A stretch of DNA of 64,000 nucleotides from Pseudoduganella namucuonensis (GCF_900116645.1 NZ_FPBO01000002.1:378492-442491); one strand, 5' to 3'. Positions 34,742-44,794 are shown, numbered from the stretch's first letter. The notes: generated by a model not told the origin, from the sequence alone. Numbers and translations are program-made.

Positions 34742-35842
34742 TCAGCCGTGCCGGGCCAGCGCCCATTCCACGTGCTCGCGCACCAGTTCCGACGGGTGAT
34801 CCCGCCGCGCCTCCAGCGCGGCGACGATCGCCGCGTCGCCGCGCGCCCCGAGCGCCGCCGCGTTCCCCAGCCCCACCGCGATGTTGCGCAGCCACCGTTC
34901 GTGGCCGATGCGCCGTATCGGGCTGCCCTCCATGCGGCGGTTGAACTCCTCCTCGCTCCAGCCGAACAGCTCCACCATGCCCGCCGCGCCCAGCCCGTGC
35001 CGCTCGTCGAAGTCCGGCAGTGTGGCGCGCTGGGCGAACTTGTTCCAGGGGCAGGCGGTCTGGCAGTCGTCGCAGCCGTACACGCGGTTGCCGACCAGGG
35101 GCCGCAATTCCTCGGGGATGGCGCCCTTCAATTCGATCGTCAGGTAGGAAATGCAGCGCCGGGCGTCCAGCCGGCCCGGTCCCAGGATGGCCTGCGTCGG
35201 GCAGGCCGTGATGCAGGCGCCGCACTGGCCGCAATGGGCGCCGGTGGGCTCGTCCACCGGCAGCGGCAGGTCGACCAGGATCTCGCCCATGAAGAACATC
35301 GACCCGGCGCTCCTGCTGAGCAGCAGGGTGTGCTTGCCGCGCCAGCCCAGGCCGGACTTCTCCGCCAGCGGCAACTCCATCACGGGCGCCGAATCGGTGA
35401 ACACGCGGTAGCCGAAGGGGCCGATGGCGGCCTGGATGCGGTCCGCCAATTGCTGCAGCCGCGCGCGGATCACCTTGTGGTAGTCGCGTCCCCGCGCGTA
35501 GATGGAGACCACGGCGGCGGACGGATCGGCCAGCCGCGCCGCCTCGCGCTCGCGCCAGTCCTCGCCGGCCGATTGCGGCAGATAGTTCATGCGCGCGGTG
35601 ATGGCGCGCACCGTGCCCGGCACCAGCTCGGCCGGGCGGGCGCGCTTCATGCCGTGCGCCGCCATGTAGTCCATTTCGCCGTGCATGCCCGCGTCCAGCC
35701 AGGCTTGCAGGCCCGCCTCGGCCGCGGAAAGGTCGACGTCGGCCACGCGCACCTCGGCGAAACCGAGTTCGCCCCCCCATTCCTTGATGGAAGCGGCGAG
35801 TTCGACTAAATTGTTTACACTTCCGGGAGAAACGGCGGACAT
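34742..35842 (-). CDS. queG: epoxyqueuosine reductase QueG
   Basis: This 366-residue cobalamin and iron-sulfur enzyme performs the last step of queuosine synthesis in tRNA. The two 4Fe-4S motifs are visible: CGQCGACITACPTQAI (about 180-195) and CDDCQTACPWN (about 235-245). They are preceded by the B12-binding domain with RDYHKVIRARLQQLA and followed by HEAT-like repeats. The start at 35842 (MSAVSPGS) is preferred over an upstream ATG that would run into the tsaE promoter. It is convergent, end to end, with the response regulator gene. Confidence 0.93.
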   Translation of the reverse strand: MSAVSPGSVNNLVELAASIKEWGGELGFAEVRVADVDLSAAEAGLQAWLDAGMHGEMDYMAAHGMKRARPAELVPGTVRAITARMNYLPQSAGEDWREREAARLADPSAAVVSIYARGRDYHKVIRARLQQLADRIQAAIGPFGYRVFTDSAPVMELPLAEKSGLGWRGKHTLLLSRSAGSMFFMGEILVDLPLPVDEPTGAHCGQCGACITACPTQAILGPGRLDARRCISYLTIELKGAIPEELRPLVGNRVYGCDDCQTACPWNKFAQRATLPDFDERHGLGAAGMVELFGWSEEEFNRRMEGSPIRRIGHERWLRNIAVGLGNAAALGARGDAAIVAALEARRDHPSELVREHVEWALARHG

Positions 35843-35886
35843 CGGCTCAGGCTTTACAATGCAACATTCATTCCACATTTTATTCG

Positions 35887-36372
35887 ATGCAGCACTTTAA
35901 ATCCCACCTCCATGACGAAGCCGGCACCGCCGCCCTGGGCGCGGCCCTGTCGCGCGCCATCGCCCCCGGCATGGCGATCTACCTGCATGGCGACCTGGGC
36001 GCGGGCAAAACCGCCCTCACCCGCGCGCTGCTGCACGCGGCCGGCCACACCGGCAACGTGAAAAGCCCCACCTACACGCTGTCCGAACCGTACAGCGTGA
36101 AGATGGACGGGCGCGACGTGAACGTGATCCACTTCGACCTGTACCGCATGGGCAGCCCCGAGGAATTCCTGGACGCGGGCTTCCGCGAGGACTTCAACGG
36201 CGACAACGTCTGCATCGTGGAATGGCCGGAAAAGGCCGACCCGGTGCTGCCGCCGCCGGACCTGCATGTATTCCTGTCGGTGGCCGGGGAGGGACGTGAT
36301 GTAGAATTGCAGGCGTCCTCCGCCTTAGGTCTGTCATGCCTGCAACGCCTCAAATTCGCACCCAACCTCTGA
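35887..36372 (+). CDS. tsaE: tRNA threonylcarbamoyladenosine biosynthesis ATPase TsaE
   Basis: This 161-residue ATPase partners TsaB and TsaD in making t6A37. The Walker A motif GDLGAGKTALTRALL lies at about residues 32-46, followed by the conserved SPTYTLSEPY and HFDLYRM segments and the EWPEKAD motif. The length is normal. The gene overlaps the amidase gene by 37 bases, an arrangement (tsaE-ami) seen in many proteobacteria. It is divergent from queG across 44 bases. Confidence 0.95.
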   Translation: MQHFKSHLHDEAGTAALGAALSRAIAPGMAIYLHGDLGAGKTALTRALLHAAGHTGNVKSPTYTLSEPYSVKMDGRDVNVIHFDLYRMGSPEEFLDAGFREDFNGDNVCIVEWPEKADPVLPPPDLHVFLSVAGEGRDVELQASSALGLSCLQRLKFAPNL

Positions 36373-38063
36373 ACCAGCCCAAAGCCCGTTCGCGCCGCAC
36401 CGTCCTCAAGGCAGGCGGCGCGCTGCTGCTGTCCGTGTTCTCGCCGCTGCGCGCGGCGGCGGCGCAGATCCTGGCCGTGCGCGTGTGGCCGGCCGAGGAC
36501 TACACCCGCGTCACGCTGGAAAACGACACCAACCTCAAGACCACCCACTTCCTGGTCAAGGACCCGGAACGGCTGGTGGTCGATATCGAGGGCCTGGAGC
36601 TGAACCCCACGCTGAAAAGCCTGGTGGCCAAGATCCAGTCCAACGACCCCTACATCAAGCAGGTGCGCGTGGGCCAGAACCGGCCCAACGTGGTGCGGCT
36701 GGTGTTCGACCTGAAGGAGGAGGTGCAGCCGCAGGTGTTCACCCTGGCGCCGGCCGGCCAGTACAAGCACCGCCTGATCTTCGACCTGTATCCGGTGAAA
36801 GCGGCCGATCCGCTGGCCGCGCTGATCGAGAAGGGCGAATGGACCAACGCGCCCTCCCCGCCCTCCTCGACAGCCACGCCCGCCAATCCGGGCGCGACGC
36901 CGCCCGCGGCTGGCATGGCGCCGCAGGGCGCCGGTCCGGCCACGCCGGCCGGCTCGCCGGCGCCGAACGCCGCCTCGGCGATGGCCGGCAACGCAGCGGG
37001 GAACGCGGCCAATCATGCCGCAGGCAACGCCGCTGGCAACGCCACGGGTCACGGCGCCGGCAACGCGGCGGGTCAAGCCGCGGGCAACACGGCCGGTGGC
37101 CTCGCCGGCAACGCGGCCGCGACCGCCGCCGCCGCCGGCGCGCCCCACACGGCCGGCGCCGCGATCGCCGCCACTCCGCCCGCCCCCGCCGTCGCGGCGC
37201 CCGGCTCGGGCGTGCAGGCCACGCTGGCCACCCAGGCCGCGCAAGCGCAGGCGATCGCCAAGGCCGAGGCCAACGCCGGCAGGGACGCCCCGGCCGGCAA
37301 ACCCGCAAGCACCCGCCCCGATGCAAAACCGGCCCCCGGCCAAAAGGTGCTGCGCATGGTCACCATCGCGCTCGACCCCGGCCATGGCGGCGAGGACCCC
37401 GGCGCCGTGGGCGCCAGCGGCACGCGCGAGAAGGACATCGTGCTGGCCATCGCCAAGCGCCTCAAGGCCAAGATCGAGCAACACCCCAACATGCGCGTGA
37501 TGCTCACGCGCGACGGCGACTACTTCGTCCCGCTCGGCACCCGCGTGGAAAAGGCGCGCAAGGTGCAGGCCGACCTGTTCGTCTCCATCCACGCCGACGC
37601 CTTCGTGCAGCCCAGCGCGCGCGGCTCGTCGGTGTTCGTGCTGTCCGAGAAGGGCGCCAGCTCCACCGCCGCGCGCTGGCTGGCCAACAAGGAAAACGAG
37701 GCCGACAACATCGGCGGCGTGAACGTGCAAAGCCACGACAAGCAACTCGCCAGCGTGCTGTTCGATCTCTCCACCACGGCGCAGATCAACGACAGCCTGA
37801 AGCTGGGCAAGGCCGTGCTGGGCGAGATCGGCGGCATCAACCGCCTGCACAAGGGCTCGGTCGAACAGGCCGGCTTCGCGGTGCTGAAAGCGCCGGACAT
37901 CCCCTCCATCCTGATCGAGACCGCCTTCATCTCCAACCCGGAGGAGGAGGCCAAGCTCAAGGACAACGACTACCAGGACAAGCTGGCCGACGCCGTGATG
38001 AACGGCATCCGCCACTACTTCGCAAAAAACCCGCCGCTCGCCAAGGGCCGCCCAACCACGTAA
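36336..38063 (+). CDS. amiC: N-acetylmuramoyl-L-alanine amidase with AMIN domain (AmiC-like)
   Basis: This 575-residue cell-wall amidase splits septal peptidoglycan. It starts with a Tat signal (SRRTVLKAGGALLLSVF) and an AMIN septal-targeting domain (about 45-160). A long low-complexity linker of Ala, Gly, Asn and Thr (about 165-335) follows, and then the Zn-dependent Amidase_3 domain. The catalytic ligands are visible: His in LDPGHGGEDPG, Glu in REKDIVL, His in SIHADAF and Glu in ILIETAFISNP. It overlaps tsaE. The linker is unusually long and repetitive. Confidence 0.92.
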   Translation: MPATPQIRTQPLNQPKARSRRTVLKAGGALLLSVFSPLRAAAAQILAVRVWPAEDYTRVTLENDTNLKTTHFLVKDPERLVVDIEGLELNPTLKSLVAKIQSNDPYIKQVRVGQNRPNVVRLVFDLKEEVQPQVFTLAPAGQYKHRLIFDLYPVKAADPLAALIEKGEWTNAPSPPSSTATPANPGATPPAAGMAPQGAGPATPAGSPAPNAASAMAGNAAGNAANHAAGNAAGNATGHGAGNAAGQAAGNTAGGLAGNAAATAAAAGAPHTAGAAIAATPPAPAVAAPGSGVQATLATQAAQAQAIAKAEANAGRDAPAGKPASTRPDAKPAPGQKVLRMVTIALDPGHGGEDPGAVGASGTREKDIVLAIAKRLKAKIEQHPNMRVMLTRDGDYFVPLGTRVEKARKVQADLFVSIHADAFVQPSARGSSVFVLSEKGASSTAARWLANKENEADNIGGVNVQSHDKQLASVLFDLSTTAQINDSLKLGKAVLGEIGGINRLHKGSVEQAGFAVLKAPDIPSILIETAFISNPEEEAKLKDNDYQDKLADAVMNGIRHYFAKNPPLAKGRPTT

Positions 38064-38072
38064 GGATCACAC

Positions 38073-38867
38073 ATGATCAGCCAGGTGACATTCGGCCAAC
38101 TGCCGGCCGTCAGCATCACCGCGCCCGACGGCGCGCAAGCCATCGTCGCGCTGTACGGCGCCCACCTGCTGTCGTGGAAGACGGCCGACGGCAAGGAGCG
38201 CCTGTTCCTCAGCGAGCGCTCGCCCATGGACGGCGGCGCGGCCATCCGCGGCGGCGTGCCGGTGATTTTCCCGCAGTTCTCCACCCGCGGCGACGGCCAG
38301 CGCCACGGCGTGGCGCGCCTGTCGACCTGGCGCCTGGGCGCGACCGGGGACCAGGGCAACATGGCCTCGGCCGAGTTCGAGCTGACCCAGGACGACGTGC
38401 CGGCCAGGCTGGCCGAGGGCTGGCCGCACGCCTTCGCGCTGCGCCTGCGCTTCACGCTGGACGGCGACACGCTGCACATGGATTTCAACGTGGCCAACAG
38501 CGGCGCGGCGGATTTCGACTTCGCCTGCGCGCTGCACACCTATTACGCGGTGGGGGAGTTCAACCGGACCTCGCTGCGCGGCCTGGCGCAGGGCGACATC
38601 GCCTTCGGCCCGGCGCTGGACAACATCTACCCCGCGCCCGAGCGGCTGGAGCTGCACACGGCGGACACGCGCCTGCGCCTGGAACAGCGCGGCTTCAGCG
38701 AATGGGTGGTGTGGAATCCGGGCGAACAGGGCGCGGCCGCGCTCGGCGACATGGCCGACCACGAGTTCCACGACTTCGTCTGCGTCGAACCGGCGCGGGT
38801 GGACAAGCGGCCGCTGGCCGCCGGCGCCGAGTGGGCCGGGCGGCACAGCATCACGGTCGTGACGTGA
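38073..38867 (+). CDS. D-hexose-6-phosphate mutarotase (aldose-1-epimerase-like)
   Basis: This 264-residue galactose-mutarotase-fold protein of the YeaD type interconverts anomers of phosphorylated hexoses. Conserved features are YGAHLLSWK, RGGVPVIFPQF (about residues 65-75), HGVARLSTW with the catalytic His, and VVWNPGEQGAAALGDM near the C-terminus. It follows the amidase by 9 bases on the same strand, and no sugar-metabolism genes are near. It is probably cytosolic. Confidence 0.9.
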   Translation: MISQVTFGQLPAVSITAPDGAQAIVALYGAHLLSWKTADGKERLFLSERSPMDGGAAIRGGVPVIFPQFSTRGDGQRHGVARLSTWRLGATGDQGNMASAEFELTQDDVPARLAEGWPHAFALRLRFTLDGDTLHMDFNVANSGAADFDFACALHTYYAVGEFNRTSLRGLAQGDIAFGPALDNIYPAPERLELHTADTRLRLEQRGFSEWVVWNPGEQGAAALGDMADHEFHDFVCVEPARVDKRPLAAGAEWAGRHSITVVT

Positions 38868-38870
38868 AGC

Positions 38871-39917
38871 CTACATCGATTCCTTGATCATGCGCCCCGA
38901 CGCCGGCTGGATCGGACGCGCGTTGAGCGGGTACAGGCGGCTGAACAGCGCCATCTGCGCCGGCGAGGCCTGGATCGGCTCCTTCATCACCAGCCACAGC
39001 ACGTTCTCGCTGCACGGCGGCGTCGTCAGCGACCCCATATAGGTGTAGTAGTCGCGCTTCTGCGGCAGCAACTCGTTCGGATCGAGCACGATGGACGGCG
39101 CCATCACGTCGCCCTTCTCCAGCGGCAGGTTGTTCCACACCGTCTGCACCACCGGCTGCGGCTTGCCGCGCTCCATCAGCAGCGCCAGCACTGCCAGGCG
39201 GCCCTCGCCATCCTTGTGCACCAGGTGCATCACCATCTCGTAGCCCTTGCCGTTGATGCGCTCCTCCGACGGACGATGGAAGTGGAATTGCACCAGCTCG
39301 TACATGCGGTTGCCGACGGTGATGAAGTTGCCGCCGCCCATGGTCACCTGCACGGTGTGGCCGTTGTCCTGCACGTTGAAGGAGGAGGGCTTGTAGTCGA
39401 AGGCGACCTGCTCCAGGTCCACCTTCATGCCGTCGCGGATGTCGATCGGGGACTGGCGGTTGCCGGTGCCGCACTTGGCCCAGTCGTCGTTGATCTTGCT
39501 CCAGTGCGCCGGCCCCAGCTCGCCCTCGTAGCTCCAGTGCGTGCCCCTGGCGCGCGGCGGCGGCAGGGCCGCGACGGCGGCGGCCTTGGCGGCGGCGTCC
39601 TTCCTGGCCTTGGCGGCGGCGGCCGCGCGGGCGGCCTGGTTGGCGCGCATGGCGGCCAGCCGCTCGGCGATCTTGGCCGACAGCTCGGCCTCGGCCTGCT
39701 CCTCGCGCTCGCGTTCGGACATGCGGGTGGCGGCGGTCGGCCGGCCGGCGGGAGGCAGCTTGGACAGCCCGCTGCCGTTCAGGTTCGCGGCGCGGGACGG
39801 ATTGGCGGGGGTGATGTTTTCGATCGGCTTCGGGGCCGCCTTGGCGGCCGGCGGATCGGCGGCGCTTGCCGCGCCAAGCGCGAGGCAGCAAACGGACAGG
39901 GCGATCAGGTTACGCAT
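38871..39917 (-). CDS. alpha-class carbonic anhydrase, periplasmic, with helical N-terminal extension
   Basis: This 348-residue protein has a Sec signal (MRNLIALSVCCLALGAASA). A segment of about 90 residues, very rich in Ala, Glu, Arg and Lys (about 50-120), is predicted to be a long helix. The carbonic anhydrase domain follows (from HWSYEGELGPAHW). The zinc ligands are His-x-His in QFHFHRPSEE and the His in MVMHLVHKD, and SLTTPPCSE is the substrate loop. It should hydrate CO2 in the periplasm. The start at 39917 removes 13 non-conserved residues. Confidence 0.9.
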   Translation of the reverse strand: MRNLIALSVCCLALGAASAADPPAAKAAPKPIENITPANPSRAANLNGSGLSKLPPAGRPTAATRMSEREREEQAEAELSAKIAERLAAMRANQAARAAAAAKARKDAAAKAAAVAALPPPRARGTHWSYEGELGPAHWSKINDDWAKCGTGNRQSPIDIRDGMKVDLEQVAFDYKPSSFNVQDNGHTVQVTMGGGNFITVGNRMYELVQFHFHRPSEERINGKGYEMVMHLVHKDGEGRLAVLALLMERGKPQPVVQTVWNNLPLEKGDVMAPSIVLDPNELLPQKRDYYTYMGSLTTPPCSENVLWLVMKEPIQASPAQMALFSRLYPLNARPIQPASGRMIKESM

Positions 39918-40050
39918 GGGAATCCGGGTATACGGCGAGTGGGATGAGGGACGCATACCTGGTTTAACGGTTGCACAGAGGGAAAACTTGAGCTGTCCCC
40001 AAGCAAACAGCGGCCCGGCTCTGCGCCCGGCCGCGCCGCCCCACCTCGCG

Positions 40051-40701
40051 TCAAGCCTTGGGACGCATCATCCGGCGGCCCAGTTTCCACATGCCGCCCA
40101 GCGCCAGCGGCCCAAGGGCGACGGCCACGCCGACCATGACGATGGTGGTCAGGTGGTCGCGCACCCACGGCGCGTTGCCGAAGATGTAGCCGGCCACGGT
40201 CAGCGACACCACCCACAGCAGGGCGCCGGTCACGTTGTACATCTGGAAGCGGCTAAAGGTCATGTCGGACACGCCCGCCACGAAGGGGGCGAAGGTGCGC
40301 ACCACCGGAATGAAGCGGGCCAGGATGATGGTTTTTCCACCATGTTTCTCAAAGAACACGTGCGTGCGGTGCAGCGCGTCCTTGTTGAGCCAGCGGTATT
40401 CCTGCGTGAACACGCGCTGGCCGATGGCCTCGCCTATCCAGTAATTGGTGGTGTTGCCCAGCACGGCCGCGGTGACCAGCAGGGCCATCAGGACGGGGAG
40501 GTTCAACTGGCCGGTCGCGCACAAGGCGCCGGCGATGAACAGCAGCGTGTCGCCCGGGAAGAAGAACAGCACCACCACGCCGGTCTCGCTGAAGATGATG
40601 GCAAACAGTACCAGGTAGATCAGAGTGCCGTACTGGGCAATCAACAGGTCCAGCGTTTTGTCGACATGCACCAGCATGTCCAGTAATTGCACGAAATCCA
40701 T
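40051..40701 (-). CDS. DedA-family membrane protein
   Basis: This 216-residue integral membrane protein of the DedA/VTT family is linked to membrane homeostasis and lipid flipping in other bacteria. It shows the conserved VLFFFPGDTLLFIAGAL segment, GEAIGQRVFTQEYRW and the arginine-containing FARFIPVVRTFAPFVAGVSDM motif near residue 140. The start at 40701 (MDFVQLLD) is preferred to an upstream ATG. It is an isolated gene, divergent from the cyclophilin. Confidence 0.92.
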   Translation of the reverse strand: MDFVQLLDMLVHVDKTLDLLIAQYGTLIYLVLFAIIFSETGVVVLFFFPGDTLLFIAGALCATGQLNLPVLMALLVTAAVLGNTTNYWIGEAIGQRVFTQEYRWLNKDALHRTHVFFEKHGGKTIILARFIPVVRTFAPFVAGVSDMTFSRFQMYNVTGALLWVVSLTVAGYIFGNAPWVRDHLTTIVMVGVAVALGPLALGGMWKLGRRMMRPKA

Positions 40702-40788
40702 AAAAATCCCAAAAGGTAGCGCCGGAATCATACCACCGCCTGAGCCCTAAGTTTACAATTCCTGCGCACAACAATTTGGAGATAACGC

Positions 40789-41727
40789 ATGCACGCGCTC
40801 ACTAAAGTGATACCCCCGGCGCTGGCGGCGGCGCTCGCGCTCACCGGCGCGACCGCCCTTGCGGCCGAGCGGGAACTGCCGGTCAAACCGACCGCCGGCG
40901 ACGTCGTCAAAGCCTCCCTGCCCGCCGAGTGGCGGACGCTGGATCCGGAGCACACGCTGTACATGGAATTGCCCGCCGGGCGGGTGGTCATCGAACTGGC
41001 GCCCGACTTCGCGCCGCGGCACGCGGCCAACATCCGCGCGCTGGTGCGGGAGCGGTATTTCGACGGCCTGGTGGTGCTGCGCTCGCACGACAACTATGTG
41101 GCGCAGTGGGGCGATCCGGACGAGAAGAACCCGAAACCGTTCAAGACCGCCAAGGCCAGACTGGACGCCGAGTTCACCGTGCCCATGGCCAACGACAGGC
41201 ATTTCACCCCGCTGCCGGACCGCGACGGCTACGCGCCGCAGGTCGGCCACTCCAACGGCTTCCCGGCCGGGCGCGATCCCAAGACCAGGCGCACCTGGCT
41301 GGCGCACTGCTACGGCATGGTGGGCGTGGGGCGCGACGTGGCGCTGGACAGCGGCAACGGCGGTTCGCTGTACGCGGTGACCGGCCACGCGCCGCGCCAC
41401 CTGGACCGCAACATCACGGTGGTGGGACGGGTGGTGTCCGGCATGCCGCTGCTGAGCACGCTGCCGCGCGGCACCGGCCCGCTGGGCTTCTACGAGAAGC
41501 CGGAGATGCACGTGCCGATCAAAAGCGTGCGGCTGGCGGCCGACGTGCCGGAGGCCGAGCGCAGCCGGCTGGAGGTGATGCGCACCGACTCGGCCAGCTT
41601 CAAGGCCGTGGCCGAGGCGCAGCGCAACCGGGGCGGGCCGTGGAACAAGGTGGCGGCCGGATACGTGGAGCTGTGCAACGTGACCATCCCGGTCCGCGAG
41701 CAAAAACCGGACGGCGCTGCTTTATAA
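40789..41727 (+). CDS. periplasmic cyclophilin-type peptidyl-prolyl isomerase
   Basis: This 312-residue protein has a Sec signal (residues 1-26, ending ATALA) and a cyclophilin-like domain (about 50-240) recognised by [29 protein letters not shown] and [13 protein letters not shown] and [27 protein letters not shown] segments. It is longer than standard PpiA because of insertions around residue 120-150 and a tail of about 70 residues. Proline isomerase activity is expected but not certain, as several active-site residues differ. Its 3' end contains the -10-like TATAAT just before mutL. Confidence 0.85.
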   Translation: MHALTKVIPPALAAALALTGATALAAERELPVKPTAGDVVKASLPAEWRTLDPEHTLYMELPAGRVVIELAPDFAPRHAANIRALVRERYFDGLVVLRSHDNYVAQWGDPDEKNPKPFKTAKARLDAEFTVPMANDRHFTPLPDRDGYAPQVGHSNGFPAGRDPKTRRTWLAHCYGMVGVGRDVALDSGNGGSLYAVTGHAPRHLDRNITVVGRVVSGMPLLSTLPRGTGPLGFYEKPEMHVPIKSVRLAADVPEAERSRLEVMRTDSASFKAVAEAQRNRGGPWNKVAAGYVELCNVTIPVREQKPDGAAL

Positions 41728-41728
41728 T
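41723..41728 (+). promoter_or_regulatory. perfect -10 hexamer just upstream of the mutL ATG
   Basis: TATAAT overlaps the TAA stop of the cyclophilin gene and ends six bases before the mutL ATG at 41735. If used, transcription would begin at or next to the ATG, giving a leaderless mutL mRNA. No good -35 hexamer is present. Confidence 0.35.
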
Positions 41729-41734
41729 GGCGGG

Positions 41735-43804
41735 ATGAACGCCCCCGCCCACGCCGCCACCCAGCACCGCCCCATCCAGGCCCTGCCCGACCAGCTCATT
41801 TCCCAGATCGCCGCCGGCGAAGTCGTCGAGCGGCCGTCCGCCGTCGTCAAGGAACTGCTGGAGAACGCGCTGGACGCCGGCTCCAGCGTCATCACCGTGC
41901 GCCTGGAGGAAGGCGGCGTGAAACGCATCGCCATCACCGACAACGGCCGCGGCATCGCCCCGGAACAGCTGCCGCTGGCGCTGGCGCGGCACGCCACCTC
42001 CAAGATCGCCTCGCTGGACGACCTGGAACACGTGGGCACGCTGGGCTTTCGCGGCGAGGCGCTGGCCTCCATCGCCTCCGTCGCCGCCGTCACGCTGACC
42101 TCGCGCACGGCCGACGCGGCCCACGCCTGGGAAATCAGCGGCTCGCACCTGGGCACCGTGACGCCGTCGTCCGGCGCGCACGGCACCACCATCGACGTGC
42201 GCGACCTGTACTTCAACACGCCGGCGCGCCGCAAGTTCCTGAAATCCGAGCAGACCGAATTCGGCCACTGCGCCGAGGTGGTGCGCCGCATCGCCCTGGC
42301 GCGGCCGGACGTGGCGTTCTCGCTGTCGCACAACGGCCGCACGGTGGACCACTGGATGGTCAGCGAGATCGCCAAGCGCAGCTCGCAGATCCTGGGCGAG
42401 AACTTCGCCACCGCCCGCCTGCAGGTGGACGAGACCATCGGCCCGCTGCGCCTGCACGGCTACATCGGCCTGCCCACCGCGTCCAAGGCGCGCGCGGACG
42501 GCCAGTTCTTCTACGTGAACGGCCGCTTCGTGCGCGACAAGGTGCTGATGCACGCGGTGCGCGCGGCCTACGAGGACGTGCTGCACGGCGACCGCTTCCC
42601 GTCCTATGTGCTGTCGCTGGACCTCGATCCGGCGCTGGTGGACGTGAACGTGCACCCGTCGAAAATCGAAGTGCGCTTCCGCGACGGCCGCGCCGTGCAC
42701 CAGTGCGTGTTCCACGCGGTGCAGCGCGCGCTGGCGCAAACCTCCGCCACCTCGCACGGCAGCGTGCCCTCGCCGCTGCCCGCCGCCTCCGGGCTGGACG
42801 CCGCGACGCCGGTGCTGCGTCCGCACGAGCAGACCTCGTTCGGATCGATACTCAATCCCGACTACCAGCCGACCTTCTCGGCCTCGCCTTTCGGCCAGCC
42901 GCAGCGCCAGTTCGGCGACACGCCCGGCGTCGCGCAGAGCATGGCGAACTACGGCGCGCTGTTCCGCGATGGCGATCGCCCTGCCGCGGGCGGTCCGGGA
43001 TATGCCGGCGGCGCGGGCGACGGCTCCGGTTCCGGGTATGGCGCCGGCGCCCAAGCCGGCGCCGGCCCCGACTTCGCGCCCGGCGCCAGCCTGGGCGCCG
43101 ACGGCGCGGCGAATGGCGCATACGGCGCCGCGCAATCCGTGCGCCCCGGCTACGCGATGCCGCAGCCCGCGCCCTACATCGCCTCCTCGGCCGCCATGTC
43201 GCAGGACGAGTTCCCGCTCGGCTTCGCGCTGGCCCAGCTGCACGGCATCTACATCCTGGCCCAGAACAAGAAGGGCCTGGTGCTGGTGGACATGCACGCC
43301 GCGCACGAGCGCATCCTGTACGAGCAGCTGAAGAACGCGCTGGACGCGCAAGTGTCCGGCCAGGACATGCAGGTGCAGCAATTGCTGATCCCCGTGACCT
43401 TCTACGCCGACCCGGTCGAAGTGGGCACCGTGCAGGAGCACCAGGAAACGCTGCAGACGCTGGGCTTCGACATCGCCGCGCTGTCGCCCACCACCTTGGC
43501 GGTGCGCACCGTGCCCGCGCTGCTGAAGAACGCGGACGCGCAGACGCTGGCGCGCGACGTGCTGCGCGACGTACGCGAATTCGGCGGCTCGCGCGTGCTG
43601 ATCGAGCGCCGCAACGAACTGCTGGGCACCCTCGCCTGCCACACCGCCGTGCGCGCCAACCGCATCCTGTCGGTGCAGGAAATGAACGCGCTGCTGCGCC
43701 AGATGGAAAGCACCGAACGCGCCGACCAGTGCAACCACGGCCGCCCGACCTGGGTGCAGGTGGAAATCAACGCGCTGGACAAGCTGTTCCTGCGCGGCCA
43801 ATAA
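41735..43804 (+). CDS. mutL: DNA mismatch repair protein MutL
   Basis: This 689-residue mismatch repair ATPase has a GHKL N-terminal domain ([32 protein letters not shown]), a Ser/Gly/Ala/Pro-rich linker (about 330-485) and a C-terminal dimerisation domain. That domain includes [12 protein letters not shown], close to the DQHA(x)2E(x)4E endonuclease motif, plus ACHTAVRAN and CNHGRP. Betaproteobacteria usually lack MutH, so MutL itself is expected to nick. miaA follows by 4 bases, the classic mutL-miaA pair. Confidence 0.96.
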   Translation: MNAPAHAATQHRPIQALPDQLISQIAAGEVVERPSAVVKELLENALDAGSSVITVRLEEGGVKRIAITDNGRGIAPEQLPLALARHATSKIASLDDLEHVGTLGFRGEALASIASVAAVTLTSRTADAAHAWEISGSHLGTVTPSSGAHGTTIDVRDLYFNTPARRKFLKSEQTEFGHCAEVVRRIALARPDVAFSLSHNGRTVDHWMVSEIAKRSSQILGENFATARLQVDETIGPLRLHGYIGLPTASKARADGQFFYVNGRFVRDKVLMHAVRAAYEDVLHGDRFPSYVLSLDLDPALVDVNVHPSKIEVRFRDGRAVHQCVFHAVQRALAQTSATSHGSVPSPLPAASGLDAATPVLRPHEQTSFGSILNPDYQPTFSASPFGQPQRQFGDTPGVAQSMANYGALFRDGDRPAAGGPGYAGGAGDGSGSGYGAGAQAGAGPDFAPGASLGADGAANGAYGAAQSVRPGYAMPQPAPYIASSAAMSQDEFPLGFALAQLHGIYILAQNKKGLVLVDMHAAHERILYEQLKNALDAQVSGQDMQVQQLLIPVTFYADPVEVGTVQEHQETLQTLGFDIAALSPTTLAVRTVPALLKNADAQTLARDVLRDVREFGGSRVLIERRNELLGTLACHTAVRANRILSVQEMNALLRQMESTERADQCNHGRPTWVQVEINALDKLFLRGQ

Positions 43805-43808
43805 GCAT

Positions 43809-44765
43809 ATGACTGAACAAGCAAAACGGCCGCTGGCGGTCGCCATCATGGGGCCGACCGCGTCCGGCAAGACCGCCGCCGCGCTGGCCATCGCCGAGCG
43901 CGTCCCGTCCGAGATCATCTCGGTCGATTCGGCACTGGTGTATCGCGGCATGGACATCGGCACCGCCAAGCCCACGCGCGAGGAGCGCGCCGCCGCGCCG
44001 CACCACCTGATCGACATCCTCGACCCGCTGGATTCGTATTCGGTGGCGCAGTTCCGCACCGACACGCTGCGCCTGGTGGACGAGATCGTCGCGCGCGGCA
44101 GGCTGCCGCTGCTGGTGGGTGGCACCATGCTGTACTTCAAAGGCTTGAACGACGGCCTGGACGACCTGCCGGGGGCCGATCCCGCGCTGCGCGCCGAGCT
44201 GGAGGCGGAGGCCGCGCGCGACGGCTGGCCCGCGCTGCACGCGCGCCTGGCGCGGCTGGACCCGCCGACGGCCGCGCGCCTGGCGCCGAACGACGCCCAG
44301 CGCATCCAGCGCGCGCTGGAGATCATCGCGCTGAGCGGCAAGCCCATGTCCGAGCTGCTGGCGCTGCGCGAGAGGGAGGAGCTGCCGTTCGAGCTGCTGC
44401 CGTTCGCGCTGGAGCCGTCCGACCGCGCCGTGCTGCACGAGCGCATCGCGCGCCGCTTCGACCTGATGCTGGAGGAGACGGAGGACGGCAACCTGATCGA
44501 CGAGGTGAAGGTGCTGCGCCGCCGCGGCGACCTGCATCCCGGCCTGCCGTCCATGCGCTGCGTGGGCTACCGCCAAGCCTGGGAATACCTGGACGGCGCC
44601 ATCGATTACAAAACGATGCGCGAGACCGGCATCATCGCCACGCGCCAGCTGGCCAAGCGACAGCTGACCTGGCTACGCTCCATGCCGGAGCGCGTGGTCA
44701 TCGACTGCCTGCGGCCCGGCGCCGCCGGCGCGATGCTGGATCAGATCAAGGATCGCCGGCCGTAG
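43809..44765 (+). CDS. miaA: tRNA dimethylallyltransferase MiaA
   Basis: MiaA prenylates A37 of tRNAs reading UNN codons. The 318-residue protein has a P-loop [15 protein letters not shown] (about residues 12-26), [43 protein letters not shown] and the C-terminal [15 protein letters not shown]. It is translated just after mutL. The TAG stop is the first part of a GTAGGGCGGGGTAG sequence, a family A repeat end. Confidence 0.96.
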   Translation: MTEQAKRPLAVAIMGPTASGKTAAALAIAERVPSEIISVDSALVYRGMDIGTAKPTREERAAAPHHLIDILDPLDSYSVAQFRTDTLRLVDEIVARGRLPLLVGGTMLYFKGLNDGLDDLPGADPALRAELEAEAARDGWPALHARLARLDPPTAARLAPNDAQRIQRALEIIALSGKPMSELLALREREELPFELLPFALEPSDRAVLHERIARRFDLMLEETEDGNLIDEVKVLRRRGDLHPGLPSMRCVGYRQAWEYLDGAIDYKTMRETGIIATRQLAKRQLTWLRSMPERVVIDCLRPGAAGAMLDQIKDRRP

Positions 44766-44775
44766 GGCGGGGTAG
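44762..44775. repeat. family A repeat end at the miaA stop
   Basis: GTAGGGCGGGGTAG begins with the miaA stop codon and matches the first 13 bases of the family A arm (GTAGGGCGGAGTA) with one change. No second arm is present, so it is a remnant or a single end. Confidence 0.45.
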
Positions 44776-44794
44776 CGGAACGCTCCCAGCCGGA

